DNA from: an uncultured Rhodospirillaceae bacterium
Lineage (GTDB): Bacteria > Pseudomonadota > Alphaproteobacteria > UBA8366
Direction: 5' to 3'
DNA: 64,000 bases
Assembly (NCBI GenBank): GCA_913043025.1
Contig: CAJWLM010000002.1
Span: 1-64,000 of the forward strand
Of this stretch, positions 1-6,589 are shown piece after piece. Under the pieces are notes generated by a model. That model made no database searches, was not told the DNA's origin, and saw only the letters and a program-made list of their open reading frames with translations. Position numbers and translations under genes: made by a program. The first letter of the stretch is position 1, and each line of letters begins with the position of its first letter.

Positions 1-41
1 CCCCCCTTCTATTTTTTAAGTACCTTTAAGAAAGCAAAAAC

Positions 42-58
42 CCCCCAGTTTGAGGGGG
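42..58 (-). terminator. Possible hairpin terminator
   Basis: Five C residues (42-46) pair with five G residues (54-58) around a seven-base loop. Read on the minus strand the hairpin is followed by a run of T, as in a rho-independent terminator. No minus-strand gene lies immediately to its right, so its client is unclear. Nothing else is recognised in the first 195 bases. Confidence 0.3.
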
Positions 59-195
59 TGTGTCTTCGTGATATATCTCTAACTTAGATGAATAGTTATG
101 GATTAGATTTTGGTTTGTAGTTTTGAGGGGTGGGGTCATCTGAATAAACAACACACCTCTTAACCATTAATCTCAAATTCACTATAGTTATCCTC

Positions 196-894
196 ATGAG
201 AAAACTGACCGCAACACTCTGCCTAACGATTGCTTTGCTGCTTGGAAGTGCGGGAATGAGTGCGAGTGCTGAAGTTCTGAGACAAGTAACTGGCATCAAA
301 AAGGTTACCACTCAAATCCCTTGCCAAAAGAGTAGAAGTGAACAAGATTTTATTATCGAAAAACGCTTTAATATTTCCAAAAAATTTGAAATTACAACTT
401 ATTTATGCAGTGATACCGATACCAAGTGGGGTATGTTTTATCCGGATGGTCCGCCAAAAGATTGGATCATAAGTACGAGAGAAATTTTGCCTGAAAGCAA
501 TTGTGATCATTCCTTTGCTAATTCTAAAAAAAATTCGTCGCAAATTTTAAAAATTAACAATTTCAAACAGAAAAAAAATTATGTGATATGCGGAAATATC
601 GAAAATGCTTATTTTTTGGTAAATCCAGACCCATTTAACATCAAAGATGATAGATTTTTAAAAGTTTTTTTTGATGACGGGAGTTTTACAGATACCAGAA
701 TATTTTTAGTTAATAACTTAAAACATGAACCTATCAAACTAACCACACATAGGCGTGGTGAGTACTATTTAACCGCCAAAGGTAGAAAGAGAAAATTAAA
801 ACCAAAAAAGGAAATTAATTTATCACCAATAATTGAATCCCATTTTGGATTAACCATTAAAAATAAATATATTCCCTATATACCTTTTAGATAA
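196..894 (+). CDS. Secreted protein of unknown function
   Basis: This 232-residue protein has a clear Sec signal peptide: a basic start (MRKL), a hydrophobic core and a likely cleavage after ASA near residue 25. The mature part is Lys-, Asn- and Phe-rich with a few Cys residues (for example around residues 43, 72 and 103) that could form disulfides. I do not recognise a domain. The gene is very AT-rich compared with the chromosome to the right. No strong Shine-Dalgarno sequence precedes the ATG. Its signal-peptide DNA is almost the same as that of the next gene although the mature proteins are unrelated. It probably acts in the periplasm or outside the cell. Confidence 0.6.
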   Translation: MRKLTATLCLTIALLLGSAGMSASAEVLRQVTGIKKVTTQIPCQKSRSEQDFIIEKRFNISKKFEITTYLCSDTDTKWGMFYPDGPPKDWIISTREILPESNCDHSFANSKKNSSQILKINNFKQKKNYVICGNIENAYFLVNPDPFNIKDDRFLKVFFDDGSFTDTRIFLVNNLKHEPIKLTTHRRGEYYLTAKGRKRKLKPKKEINLSPIIESHFGLTIKNKYIPYIPFR

Positions 895-952
895 TCATTA
901 ACTCAATACTTTGCTAACCCTCACACACTCAAAATCCGCTAAACTCATTTCT

Positions 953-1435
953 ATGCGAAAACTGACCGCAACACTCTGTCTAACCCTTTGCACCTGTTTC
1001 TTTGTGACCAATGCGGTTGCAGAGGAAATCGTTATGATTTGTACTTTCTACGATAAGGATAGATACGAAGGGAAAAGTGAGACAGAGTATCTAAAATACT
1101 CAAACCCACTTATTGGCAGAAAACAGATTTACGATAGGGTAGATGGAAAGTGGAAGAAGTGGTGCAGACCTTCTGAACACGACCACAAACCTTGTGAACT
1201 CACAGTCTCAGATAAGGGTGCGGTGGGTACTTTTTATGTTAAAGATACCTTAAAAAAACCGGAACTAGGAAAACCCGCAGGGTTTAAATATGTAGTGGTC
1301 TTTAATTTCACATTTGATTTTGAGTTTCTCAAAAAACGAGTAGATTATTATTTCGAAACACTGTCTGGTCGTAGAATCTGGGGCGATAAAATTTGGGAAC
1401 GATGGTCCTGCAAACTGCACTCAAAAGAAGAGTAG
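953..1435 (+). CDS. Secreted protein of unknown function
   Basis: This is a 160-residue protein if started at the ATG at 953. An in-frame ATG at 911 would add 14 residues ahead of the signal peptide and is less likely. The signal peptide MRKLTATLCLTLCTCFF is followed by a probable cleavage after AVA. The mature part has several Cys residues and many aromatic and charged residues (for example WSCKLH near the C terminus). No family is recognised. It follows another secreted orphan after a short gap and shares the first 13 or so leader codons with it, so the two may be co-expressed. The role is unknown. Confidence 0.6.
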   Translation: MRKLTATLCLTLCTCFFVTNAVAEEIVMICTFYDKDRYEGKSETEYLKYSNPLIGRKQIYDRVDGKWKKWCRPSEHDHKPCELTVSDKGAVGTFYVKDTLKKPELGKPAGFKYVVVFNFTFDFEFLKKRVDYYFETLSGRRIWGDKIWERWSCKLHSKEE

Positions 1436-1462
1436 TATAGGTCATCAAGTGGGGTTAAGAGT

Positions 1463-1627
1463 TCAAAACCCACCTTTCATCATAAAATAGTAAAGTCCCA
1501 AAAATGCACCTATCCCAAGTATGAACATTATTCCTATTTTGAATATGAAGGAGAAAGATTTTAGAGGGTGACGAATAATCATCCATATCAACCACCCGAT
1601 AATCAGTATTCCTATAAGTCCTTCCAT
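1463..1627 (-). CDS. Small two-span membrane protein (54 aa)
   Basis: I translated this short reading frame by hand. It begins MEGLIGILIIGWLIWMII, continues through a basic stretch RHPLKSF, and has a second hydrophobic segment IGIMFILGIGAFLGLYYF before ending MMKGGF. Two predicted transmembrane helices flank a positive loop. The ATG (1627-1625) directly abuts the TGA of the upstream gene, with no intervening base, which argues for translational coupling. The upstream gene end supplies an AGGAGGACTGA-like ribosome site. The family is unknown. It could be an island-encoded membrane regulator, a toxin or an accessory peptide, but nothing in the sequence decides between these. Confidence 0.55.
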   Translation of the reverse strand: MEGLIGILIIGWLIWMIIRHPLKSFSFIFKIGIMFILGIGAFLGLYYFMMKGGF

Positions 1628-1861
1628 TCAGTCCTCCTCAATAAATGCGAAGTAGTCAGCAAACCCCGCAGCATCAAAACTCGTCCCTCTGGGTAGTCCC
1701 AGTTTCTTGTCTATCACCGCAAGGTCGGCAAAGGTTCTACCCTTACCAAGTTTAGCAATCTCCTCATTCACTCTCTTTGAGATTTCATCGTATCCATCAT
1801 TCCGTAGTGGTTTTGATAAACCACGCAGAAATGCAACTTCCTCTGCGACATTAGCAGTCAT
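1628..1861 (-). CDS. Small acidic orphan protein (77 aa)
   Basis: This 77-residue soluble protein has no signal peptide or membrane segment. It is mostly helical by appearance, with a charged first half (KRVNEEIAKLGKGRTF) and an acidic end (FAFIEED). An AGGA element lies about eight bases before the ATG at 1861. It is directly followed by the small membrane-protein gene, with which it probably forms a two-gene unit. I recognise no domain. A toxin-antitoxin or immunity role is possible given the size and pairing, but this is only a guess from layout. Confidence 0.5.
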   Translation of the reverse strand: MTANVAEEVAFLRGLSKPLRNDGYDEISKRVNEEIAKLGKGRTFADLAVIDKKLGLPRGTSFDAAGFADYFAFIEED

Positions 1862-1962
1862 TCGTTCATTCCTGATTTTTGAGGTTTAGTGGTGACACAA
1901 AATCGAATGATTTCGTGTCGGGGTCTTGGACTATAAAAAATCGTTGTTTTTCAATGGTCGAA

Positions 1963-2577
1963 TTAGACGATTTCCGACACCGTTTTCGTGTCACTTAGAA
2001 ATCTCTGAATCGCACCTCGATTGATACCAATCTCGTCTGATATCTTCCGAATGGAGAAACCATTCTCTTTGAGTGCGGTAATCTGTTTCTTGAGGGATGG
2101 TGTCAAAACGGACTTGCGTCCCAACTTGGTTCCGTTTGCAACAGTCCTGGCAAGTCCCGCATTGGTTCTCTCAATCAACATCTCACGGTTCCACTCTTCG
2201 AGAACCCCGATAAGTTTCATCATCATGCGTCCAGAACTAGATTCCGTCTCCAGACCGTTCTTTACCGCAATCACACCGATACCCTTGTCATCCATATCCG
2301 CAAGGAATGACACGAACTCCTTCAGAGAACGAGAAAACCTTGAGACATCCCATCCTATGATGGTGTCGAACTTCTTGAGGAATGCGTCTTTGCACATTTC
2401 ATTGTATGCGGGACGTTTCTCTCTAGACTTCGCACCTGAGACTTCATCCTCATAGACTTTCACTACCTCATAACCCATGCGGTCACAGTAAGAGGTCAGT
2501 TCTCTTAACTGGTTCTCTGTAGTCTGGTCTTTGGTGGAGGTCGAAACACGACAATACAACGCAACTTTGGTTGTCAT
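1963..2577 (-). CDS. Serine recombinase (resolvase/invertase family)
   Basis: This 204-residue protein has the small serine recombinase layout. The N-terminal catalytic domain opens with LYCRVSTSTKDQTTENQ, where the first Ser after the Arg is the expected nucleophile. Next come KRPAYNEM and IIGWDVSRFSRSLKEF with the catalytic Arg cluster, and the long E helix region MMMKLIGVLEEWNREML. The C terminus holds a Hin-like helix-turn-helix (LKENGFSIRKISDEIGIN, about 168-185). Members cut and rejoin DNA through a phosphoserine intermediate, as resolvases, invertases or transposon recombinases. No crossover site could be identified nearby. It may help mobilise or rearrange the island but is not the expected enzyme for tRNA-site integration. 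Confidence 0.9.
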   Translation of the reverse strand: MTTKVALYCRVSTSTKDQTTENQLRELTSYCDRMGYEVVKVYEDEVSGAKSREKRPAYNEMCKDAFLKKFDTIIGWDVSRFSRSLKEFVSFLADMDDKGIGVIAVKNGLETESSSGRMMMKLIGVLEEWNREMLIERTNAGLARTVANGTKLGRKSVLTPSLKKQITALKENGFSIRKISDEIGINRGAIQRFLSDTKTVSEIV

Positions 2578-2878
2578 TGGTCACCTCTTCAATTGTTTTG
2601 GAGAATCTGAATAACAGACAGGTAATAATACAATAAAAGGTAAGCAAATGTCAAACAAAATCGGTATATTATTGCAATAGTATTTTACTATTTACTGTTA
2701 TATGACAGAATAAGAACACAACAGATGTATATTTAATTTAACTTTTTTAAGTATAGTGTAATAACGCATAAGAAAACCCCTCAAGTGGGACTTTTGAGGG
2801 GTTCTCTCCGAATAGAGATGCAAACATATTCCAATTTATCCGTTAAAGGTTGGAACACCGTCATTTCCTACTCAATTC
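2578..2878. other. AT-rich intergenic region with terminator
   Basis: About 300 bases separate the recombinase start from the end of the ribbon-helix-helix gene. It is very AT-rich and probably carries the recombinase promoter, although no convincing -35/-10 pair stands out. The only clear element is the hairpin at 2775-2803. I see no open reading frame worth calling. Confidence 0.5.
2775..2803 (-). terminator. Rho-independent terminator
   Basis: AACCCCTCAA (2775-2784) pairs perfectly with TTGAGGGGTT (2794-2803) around a nine-base spacer. On the minus strand the stem is followed by TTTTCTTAT, giving the U-tract. It lies just downstream of the two minus-strand genes at 2879-3337 and should end their transcript. 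Confidence 0.75.
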
Positions 2879-3061
2879 TTACGCATAACGAAGTTGGTTG
2901 AATCCGTTCTCACTCTCTTTTGAGTAATTAAGGATACTTTCCTTAATTGCGTGTCTCATAAAGTCTGATTCATTGATTGCGTTCTGGTCACAGATTTTGG
3001 TCATTTCATCTTTGAGGGTTTCTGACATTCTAAGGCATGTCTGATAGTTAAATTTCTTCAT
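2879..3061 (-). CDS. Ribbon-helix-helix DNA-binding protein
   Basis: This 60-residue protein has the ribbon-helix-helix pattern. A short beta strand (FNYQTCLRMSE) is followed by an amphipathic helix (LKDEMTKICDQNAI) and a second helix (SDFMRHAIKESILNY), with a tail. Such proteins dimerise and bind operators through the paired strands. They often act as antitoxins, plasmid copy-number regulators or transfer regulators. It lies downstream of an 85-residue orphan with an 18-base gap and ahead of a strong terminator, so the two are probably one transcript. It may autoregulate that operon. The target is unknown. Confidence 0.65.
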   Translation of the reverse strand: MKKFNYQTCLRMSETLKDEMTKICDQNAINESDFMRHAIKESILNYSKESENGFNQLRYA

Positions 3062-3079
3062 ATAAAATATCTCCGATAA

Positions 3080-3337
3080 TTAGTTTTTGAGAGTTTGGTT
3101 GTAAAACCAAGTTCCATTAAGTCGGGTAACAGTCTCATTGTGAGTCACATCGGACTGTCTCACCTTGGCAAGTGCATCTTTCATGTAGTGGTCATTCGAT
3201 GCAGATACCGATTGATTAAAATCCCGTCTGTCTTTCTCAACCCGTTTACTATCCATTTGGGACTGTTGAGACTGACGAAGTTTGTGTTGGTCTTGTTGTC
3301 TGCGAGAGACGTTTCTGGGAGTAAGTATGTCTTCCAT
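3080..3337 (-). CDS. Gln/Arg-rich orphan protein (85 aa)
   Basis: This 85-residue hydrophilic protein has a strongly Gln-, Arg- and Lys-rich first half (SRRQQDQHKLRQSQQSQ) and a C-terminal part ending GTWFYNQTLKN. There is no signal peptide or membrane segment. The composition suggests a coiled or disordered nucleic-acid-associated protein. It heads the minus-strand pair with the ribbon-helix-helix gene. A TATAAATAG element sits just upstream of its start on the minus strand and could be a -10 box. A plus-strand frame of similar length covers the same bases but has weaker composition. Function unknown. Confidence 0.5.
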   Translation of the reverse strand: MEDILTPRNVSRRQQDQHKLRQSQQSQMDSKRVEKDRRDFNQSVSASNDHYMKDALAKVRQSDVTHNETVTRLNGTWFYNQTLKN

Positions 3338-3389
3338 AAAACTATTTATAAGGGTTAGTATCCCAGTTGTTCCGAAACAGGAGATTTAA

Positions 3390-4061
3390 ATGCGGAAACT
3401 TATTCTCATACTGTCACTGATGTTCTCTGTGATATTGTCATCCCCGTCCTATGCAGAAGGGTTGATTTGTAAATTTACCGGATGGAATTGTCCTGTAATT
3501 GATGAAAAGGATTTGGTGACGAGCAAAGGTCTTTATTACAAGAAGTTCAGTGACGTTCCGTTCACAGGTAAGACCACGGGGAAAACGCAGGGGACATTTA
3601 AGAACGGTAAGAAAGACGGTCCTTATGTACGTTACCACAAAAACGGACAGTTATTCCTTAAAACAAATTACAAGGACGGGAAGAGGGATGGTCCTTATAT
3701 CCGTTACTACGATAACGGACGTTTATCTTCTAAAGGAAAACAGAAGGACGGTAAGCACGAAGGTCCTCATGTCACTTACCACAGAAACGGACAATTACAG
3801 ACCAAAGGAACCTACAAGGACGGTAAGGAAGAAGGTCCTTATGTCAGTTACCACGATAACGGACAATTATGGTTCAAAGGAACCTACAAGGACGGTAAGG
3901 AAGAAGGTCTTGGGGTCACTTACTACAACAACGGACAATTATGGTTCAAAGGAACCTACAAGGACGGTAAGCAAGAAGGTCCATGGGTCTGGTATAAAAA
4001 AGACGGAACTGTGTGGGAGAAATATACCGGCACCTTCAAGAACGGTGTGAAGGTCAAATAG
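3390..4061 (+). CDS. Secreted MORN-repeat (toxin YwqK-type) protein
   Basis: This 223-residue protein has a signal peptide (MRKLILILSLMFSVILSSPSYA) and then a short Cys-containing linker. From about residue 68 to the C terminus it carries six tandem 24-residue MORN-type units with the core GTYKDGKEEGPYVSYHDNGQL. This is the MORN_2 variant seen in bacterial exported proteins. MORN repeats form beta-hairpin ladders, often at membranes or as binding scaffolds. An AGGAG ribosome site precedes the ATG. The repeats are also near-identical at DNA level, suggesting recent unit duplication. It is followed after three bases by another secreted protein with almost the same leader DNA. Ligand and role are unknown. 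Confidence 0.8.
   Translation: MRKLILILSLMFSVILSSPSYAEGLICKFTGWNCPVIDEKDLVTSKGLYYKKFSDVPFTGKTTGKTQGTFKNGKKDGPYVRYHKNGQLFLKTNYKDGKRDGPYIRYYDNGRLSSKGKQKDGKHEGPHVTYHRNGQLQTKGTYKDGKEEGPYVSYHDNGQLWFKGTYKDGKEEGLGVTYYNNGQLWFKGTYKDGKQEGPWVWYKKDGTVWEKYTGTFKNGVKVK
3591..4022 (+). repeat. Six tandem 72-bp MORN-coding units
   Basis: Units begin at 3591, 3663, 3735, 3807, 3879 and 3951 and each spans 72 bases (24 codons). The last three are nearly identical in DNA, sharing the start GGAACCTACAAGGACGGTAA. The first three have diverged more, so expansion seems to have proceeded at the 3' side. A partial seventh unit follows near 4030. Such arrays can change copy number by slippage or recombination without breaking the frame. 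Confidence 0.85.
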
Positions 4062-4064
4062 GTA

Positions 4065-4457
4065 ATGAAGAAACTGGTTCTCATACTGTCACTGATGTTC
4101 ATAGTGACACTATCATCCCCGTCCTATGCGAAATGGGAGAAGGTGATGCGAAATAGTAAAGCAATGTTCTATATCGACGTTGAGAGAATACGAAAAGTCG
4201 ATGGGTATGTTTATTGGTGGAATTTAGTTGATTACTTGAAACCAACCAAAAATGGAACCATGTCTGCGCAAGTGTATATCCAAGGTGATTGTAAGTTATT
4301 TCGGGAAAGGATCCTGAATGATTCCTATTACAACGAACCAATGGGTCGTGGAGAGGTCGCATCAAGCAACAATAAACCTGATAAGGATTGGCAATATCCT
4401 TCTCCTTACTCTGTACCTGAACTCATCCTCAAAAAAGTCTGCGCACTAAAGAAATAG
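4065..4457 (+). CDS. Surface-adhesin-E-like secreted protein
   Basis: This is a 130-residue protein. The signal peptide MKKLVLILSLMFIVTLSSPSYA is cleaved before KW. The mature region has the pattern of the surface-adhesin protein E family (small exported proteins with WxxV, then FYIDVERIRK, then YVYWWNLVDYLKP). It also has a Cys pair (DCKLF and KKVCALKK) that may form a disulfide. The start follows the MORN gene's stop by three bases, so the two are co-transcribed. The leader DNA matches that of the MORN gene at most positions. The family link is by pattern recall and is moderate. The binding partner is unknown. It overlaps the minus-strand gene at 4429-4683 tail to tail. Confidence 0.65.
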   Translation: MKKLVLILSLMFIVTLSSPSYAKWEKVMRNSKAMFYIDVERIRKVDGYVYWWNLVDYLKPTKNGTMSAQVYIQGDCKLFRERILNDSYYNEPMGRGEVASSNNKPDKDWQYPSPYSVPELILKKVCALKK

Positions 4458-4683
4458 ATTTTGCAGATACTCTGTCCTTCTTGGACTTCTTAGTGACACT
4501 GTTCTTCCGAACCTGTTTCTTCATAGTTGTAAATGAAGTTCCGTAAGGAATTTCATCAGAGGTATGAAACTCATCTTCTGTCTGGACGGTGGTAGGATAA
4601 ACCCATTGAGAAGGTCTATAAGTGACGTTCTTCTTACCTACCTGTTCTTTTATGGTTGAGAAGGGAATAACGTTACTGGTCAC
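4429..4683 (-). CDS. Basic orphan with an internal repeat (84 aa)
   Basis: I start this at the GTG at 4683, which has GAGGAG seven bases upstream. A longer frame reaching 4803 would overlap the upstream gene heavily. The protein is Lys/Ser/Thr-rich with no signal peptide. It has a degenerate repeat: IPFSTIKEQVGKKNVT and IPYGTSFTTMKKQVRKNSVT. The C terminus is basic (KKSKKDRVSAKS). The gene follows a 56-residue orphan by 17 bases, and its 3' end overlaps the adhesin-like gene by 29 bases, convergent. No family is recognised. Basic composition could suit nucleic-acid binding. Confidence 0.45.
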   Translation of the reverse strand: MTSNVIPFSTIKEQVGKKNVTYRPSQWVYPTTVQTEDEFHTSDEIPYGTSFTTMKKQVRKNSVTKKSKKDRVSAKSISLVRRLF

Positions 4684-4700
4684 GCAAATACTCCTCAACA

Positions 4701-4871
4701 CTAATCTGACGGACTTCTGATGCAGCACCAAAGGACTGTTGTGTCCAAAAATTGTTTGTGTGGGTCTTCTTTTGGGTAGTGATGAGAATAGAAATCTAAC
4801 CATTCTTCATAGTCAACAAATCTATGAAAGTTGTTTATTGGAAGGTTGGCGATGAAATCTTGTGAAGTCAT
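4701..4871 (-). CDS. Small orphan protein (56 aa)
   Basis: Starting at the ATG at 4871 gives a 56-residue protein beginning MTSQDFIANLPINNFHRF, with an aromatic-rich middle (DYEEWLDFYSHHYP) and a Cys pair near the end. A longer start at 4949 adds 26 basic residues from very AT-rich DNA and is less convincing. It heads a probable two-gene minus-strand unit with the gene at 4429-4683. I do not recognise it. Confidence 0.4.
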   Translation of the reverse strand: MTSQDFIANLPINNFHRFVDYEEWLDFYSHHYPKEDPHKQFLDTTVLWCCIRSPSD

Positions 4872-5076
4872 TTTGTTTTTTCTTTGATTATAGAAACTCT
4901 CTATTCTTTTTATTCTATAATGTATTGACATACTATATAGGGGTTTCATTCGTAATATTTGAGAAATACTATAAAAAAAGTGACAAATATATTAAAAAAG
5001 CAATAACATTACAAAGTATATTGGTATAATGTAGTTTTATACTATAATTATAGATGAAAATACTTCATATGTAGAT

Positions 5077-5123
5077 GTTAGACAATAAAATGGAACTAAA
5101 AGTTAGACAATTAAGTTAGACAA
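5077..5123 (+). repeat. Three GTTAGACAA direct repeats next to att site
   Basis: GTTAGACAA occurs at 5077-5085, 5102-5110 and 5115-5123, each flanked by A/T. The cluster lies 35-80 bases inside the island from the tRNA fragment. Short direct repeats at this distance are typical of integrase or excisionase arm-type binding sites. This is an inference from position; the repeats themselves are plain in the sequence. Confidence 0.6.
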
Positions 5124-5157
5124 AATTGCATAACTCATTGATATATAATAGTGAACA

Positions 5158-5207
5158 ATGGAATCATAATCCATGTGTCCGGGGTTCAAATCCCTGCTCC
5201 GCCACCA
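5158..5207 (+). pseudogene. 3' fragment of tRNA-Met (att site)
   Basis: The sequence runs from the anticodon stem-loop (anticodon CAT at 5165-5167 in a seven-base loop) through the variable region, the T stem-loop with GGTTCAAAT, the acceptor 3' strand CTCCGCC, discriminator A and CCA. The matching acceptor 5' strand (GGCGGAG) and the D arm are absent upstream; that DNA is AT-rich island sequence. It is therefore a truncated gene, best read as the crossover core of a tRNA-integrated element. Elongator tRNA-Met rather than tRNA-Ile2 or tRNA-fMet is judged from similarity to alphaproteobacterial tRNA-Met. Confidence 0.75.
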
Positions 5208-5234
5208 ACATCAATAAGAGACATGGCTGACCTA

Positions 5235-6587
5235 TCATGACTTTTTGGCCAGGCTGATTGTACGGTCAATCATCTGAGGTGCGGTACCTAGATAGTTAGC
5301 TGGATCAAGTGTGGTCGCAATGTCCTCTTTTGAAAGATGTTTTGAAATCAGTGAATGGTTTTCTAAGGCACTGGCAAGCATAATGCCTTTATCGATGCAA
5401 TCGTTGCACACATCCTGCACTACCTCACGGGCTTTATCGCGGCCCATTGTAGGGGCGAGGGCCATCATGGCGGCTTCGGACATAACGAGGCCCTTTGTTA
5501 GCTCTAGGTTCTCGCGCATACGGTTTTTATCGACTACAAGTCCTCGTAAAAGTTCCAGTATCTTCTCTAGTGCGCCGCCCGTTAGCACGAAAGCCTCTGG
5601 TAAGAGTGTCCATTCCAGATGACCCCCACCAACGTCGCGCTCATGTTGTGCCACCATGCAATCGAGGGCGAGGCCAACTTTTTCCCGTGCCATTCGGCCG
5701 GTGGCGACAACTGTGGGGCAGATAATAGGGTTGCGTTTTTGCGGCAATGTAGATGAACCACCCCGACCGATTTCATAGGGTTCGCTAACTTCAGCAATTT
5801 CAGTTCGCATGAGGAGACCGATTTCAGCAGCGATTTTAGCACAAGTGGCCGCAACAAGGCCAAGTAGAAAGGTTGCCTCCGTCCAGCCATCGCGGGAAAC
5901 ATGCCAAGTAATCGGAGCCTCACCGAGACCGAGCTCATTCATAGTTTCCGAAAGCACCTCCAGCCCGCGGCTGCCTAATGACGCATTCGTGCCAACCGCG
6001 CCGCCAATTTGCCCGACTTCAATACGAGGACGATATTCTTTTAGGCGTTCACGATGGCGAAGAAATTCTGCGAGCCAGATGGCGGTCTTATAGCCGAAAG
6101 TAATGGGGGTTGCCTGGTTGCCCATAGTGCGCCCCACCATCACCGTATCACGGTATTTCTCGGAAAGGGCAATCAACGCATCCTCCACTAAAATTAAAGT
6201 TTTTTCCAAATGAGAAAGGCCATTTTTGAGCATGAGTGCCTGGCCAGTATCAGTAATATCCTGGGTGGTGCTTCCCCAATGTGAGTAGCGGCGGGTTTCC
6301 TCGTCGAGTGCGTTGTTGAGCTGATTAACCATCGGTAGGATTGGAAATCCAGACACCCTAAAATGTTCTGTCATGGCCGCTATATCAATATTATCCGTAG
6401 TCGCAGCCGCGGTGATTTTCTCAGCAGCCTCTTCGGGAATGATCCCAAGTCGAGCCTGGGCCCGCGCTAGTGCTGCCTCTACATCGAGCCATGCTTGGAA
6501 ACGTGCCTCATCGCAGAATATTTCTTTCATACGCGAGCTGGTGTACATGCCAGCAAAATAATCGGTATCGATCAAGGTAGTCGCCAT
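5235..6587 (-). CDS. Fumarase/PurB-PcaB superfamily lyase
   Basis: This 450-residue protein belongs to the adenylosuccinate lyase / 3-carboxymuconate cycloisomerase branch of the fumarase-aspartase superfamily. It shows the early motif STTQDITDTGQ (near 105-115) and the signature loop GRGGSSTLPQKRNP (near 275-288) holding the catalytic Ser. Length fits the family. These enzymes do anti-elimination or the reverse addition on succinyl-type substrates. A dedicated purine PurB is unlikely in this catabolic setting. It lies two bases downstream of a paralogue and at the end of a run of three Ldh2 genes, so it probably cleaves or cyclises a dicarboxylate or N-succinyl intermediate of one pathway. 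The substrate is unknown. Confidence 0.85.
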   Translation of the reverse strand: MATTLIDTDYFAGMYTSSRMKEIFCDEARFQAWLDVEAALARAQARLGIIPEEAAEKITAAATTDNIDIAAMTEHFRVSGFPILPMVNQLNNALDEETRRYSHWGSTTQDITDTGQALMLKNGLSHLEKTLILVEDALIALSEKYRDTVMVGRTMGNQATPITFGYKTAIWLAEFLRHRERLKEYRPRIEVGQIGGAVGTNASLGSRGLEVLSETMNELGLGEAPITWHVSRDGWTEATFLLGLVAATCAKIAAEIGLLMRTEIAEVSEPYEIGRGGSSTLPQKRNPIICPTVVATGRMAREKVGLALDCMVAQHERDVGGGHLEWTLLPEAFVLTGGALEKILELLRGLVVDKNRMRENLELTKGLVMSEAAMMALAPTMGRDKAREVVQDVCNDCIDKGIMLASALENHSLISKHLSKEDIATTLDPANYLGTAPQMIDRTISLAKKS

Positions 6588-6589
6588 GA

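Larger units (their letters stand above)
1..5207. mobile_element. Right end of an integrated genomic island
   Basis: This stretch is AT-rich, densely packed with small orphan genes and a serine recombinase, and carries no housekeeping gene. It stops abruptly at a 3' tRNA-Met fragment at 5158-5207, after which ordinary chromosomal metabolic genes begin. Integration into tRNA 3' ends, leaving a duplicated tRNA tail, is classic for tyrosine-integrase islands and prophages. No tyrosine integrase is visible here, so it would have to lie beyond the left edge, together with the intact tRNA. No phage structural genes are seen. The left boundary is unknown because the element runs off the window. Confidence 0.65.

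Noticed and set aside
1963..2577. Serine recombinase as the island's integrase
   Set aside because: The protein is of the small resolvase/invertase size, whereas integration in a tRNA 3' end with arm-type repeats points to a tyrosine integrase outside the window.
3095..3358. Plus-strand frame of 87 codons opposite the Gln-rich orphan
   Set aside because: The minus-strand frame is part of a gene pair ending in a terminator; the plus-strand product has no sensible start signal and runs into the MORN gene promoter.
3591..4058. CRISPR-like array
   Set aside because: The repeats are coding, in frame, without unique spacers; they are MORN units. No CRISPR array was seen anywhere in the window.
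4429..4803. Longer 124-codon version of the basic orphan
   Set aside because: It would overlap most of the upstream orphan in another frame, whereas the GTG at 4683 has GAGGAG at proper spacing.
5809..6093. Long antisense frames in the lyase and Ldh2 genes
   Set aside because: Their lengths follow from codon bias of the real genes on the other strand; no start signals or domains.
5235..6587. Purine-pathway adenylosuccinate lyase (purB)
   Set aside because: Two adjacent paralogues in a catabolic run with Ldh2 genes and a PcaB-like STTQD motif argue for another substrate.
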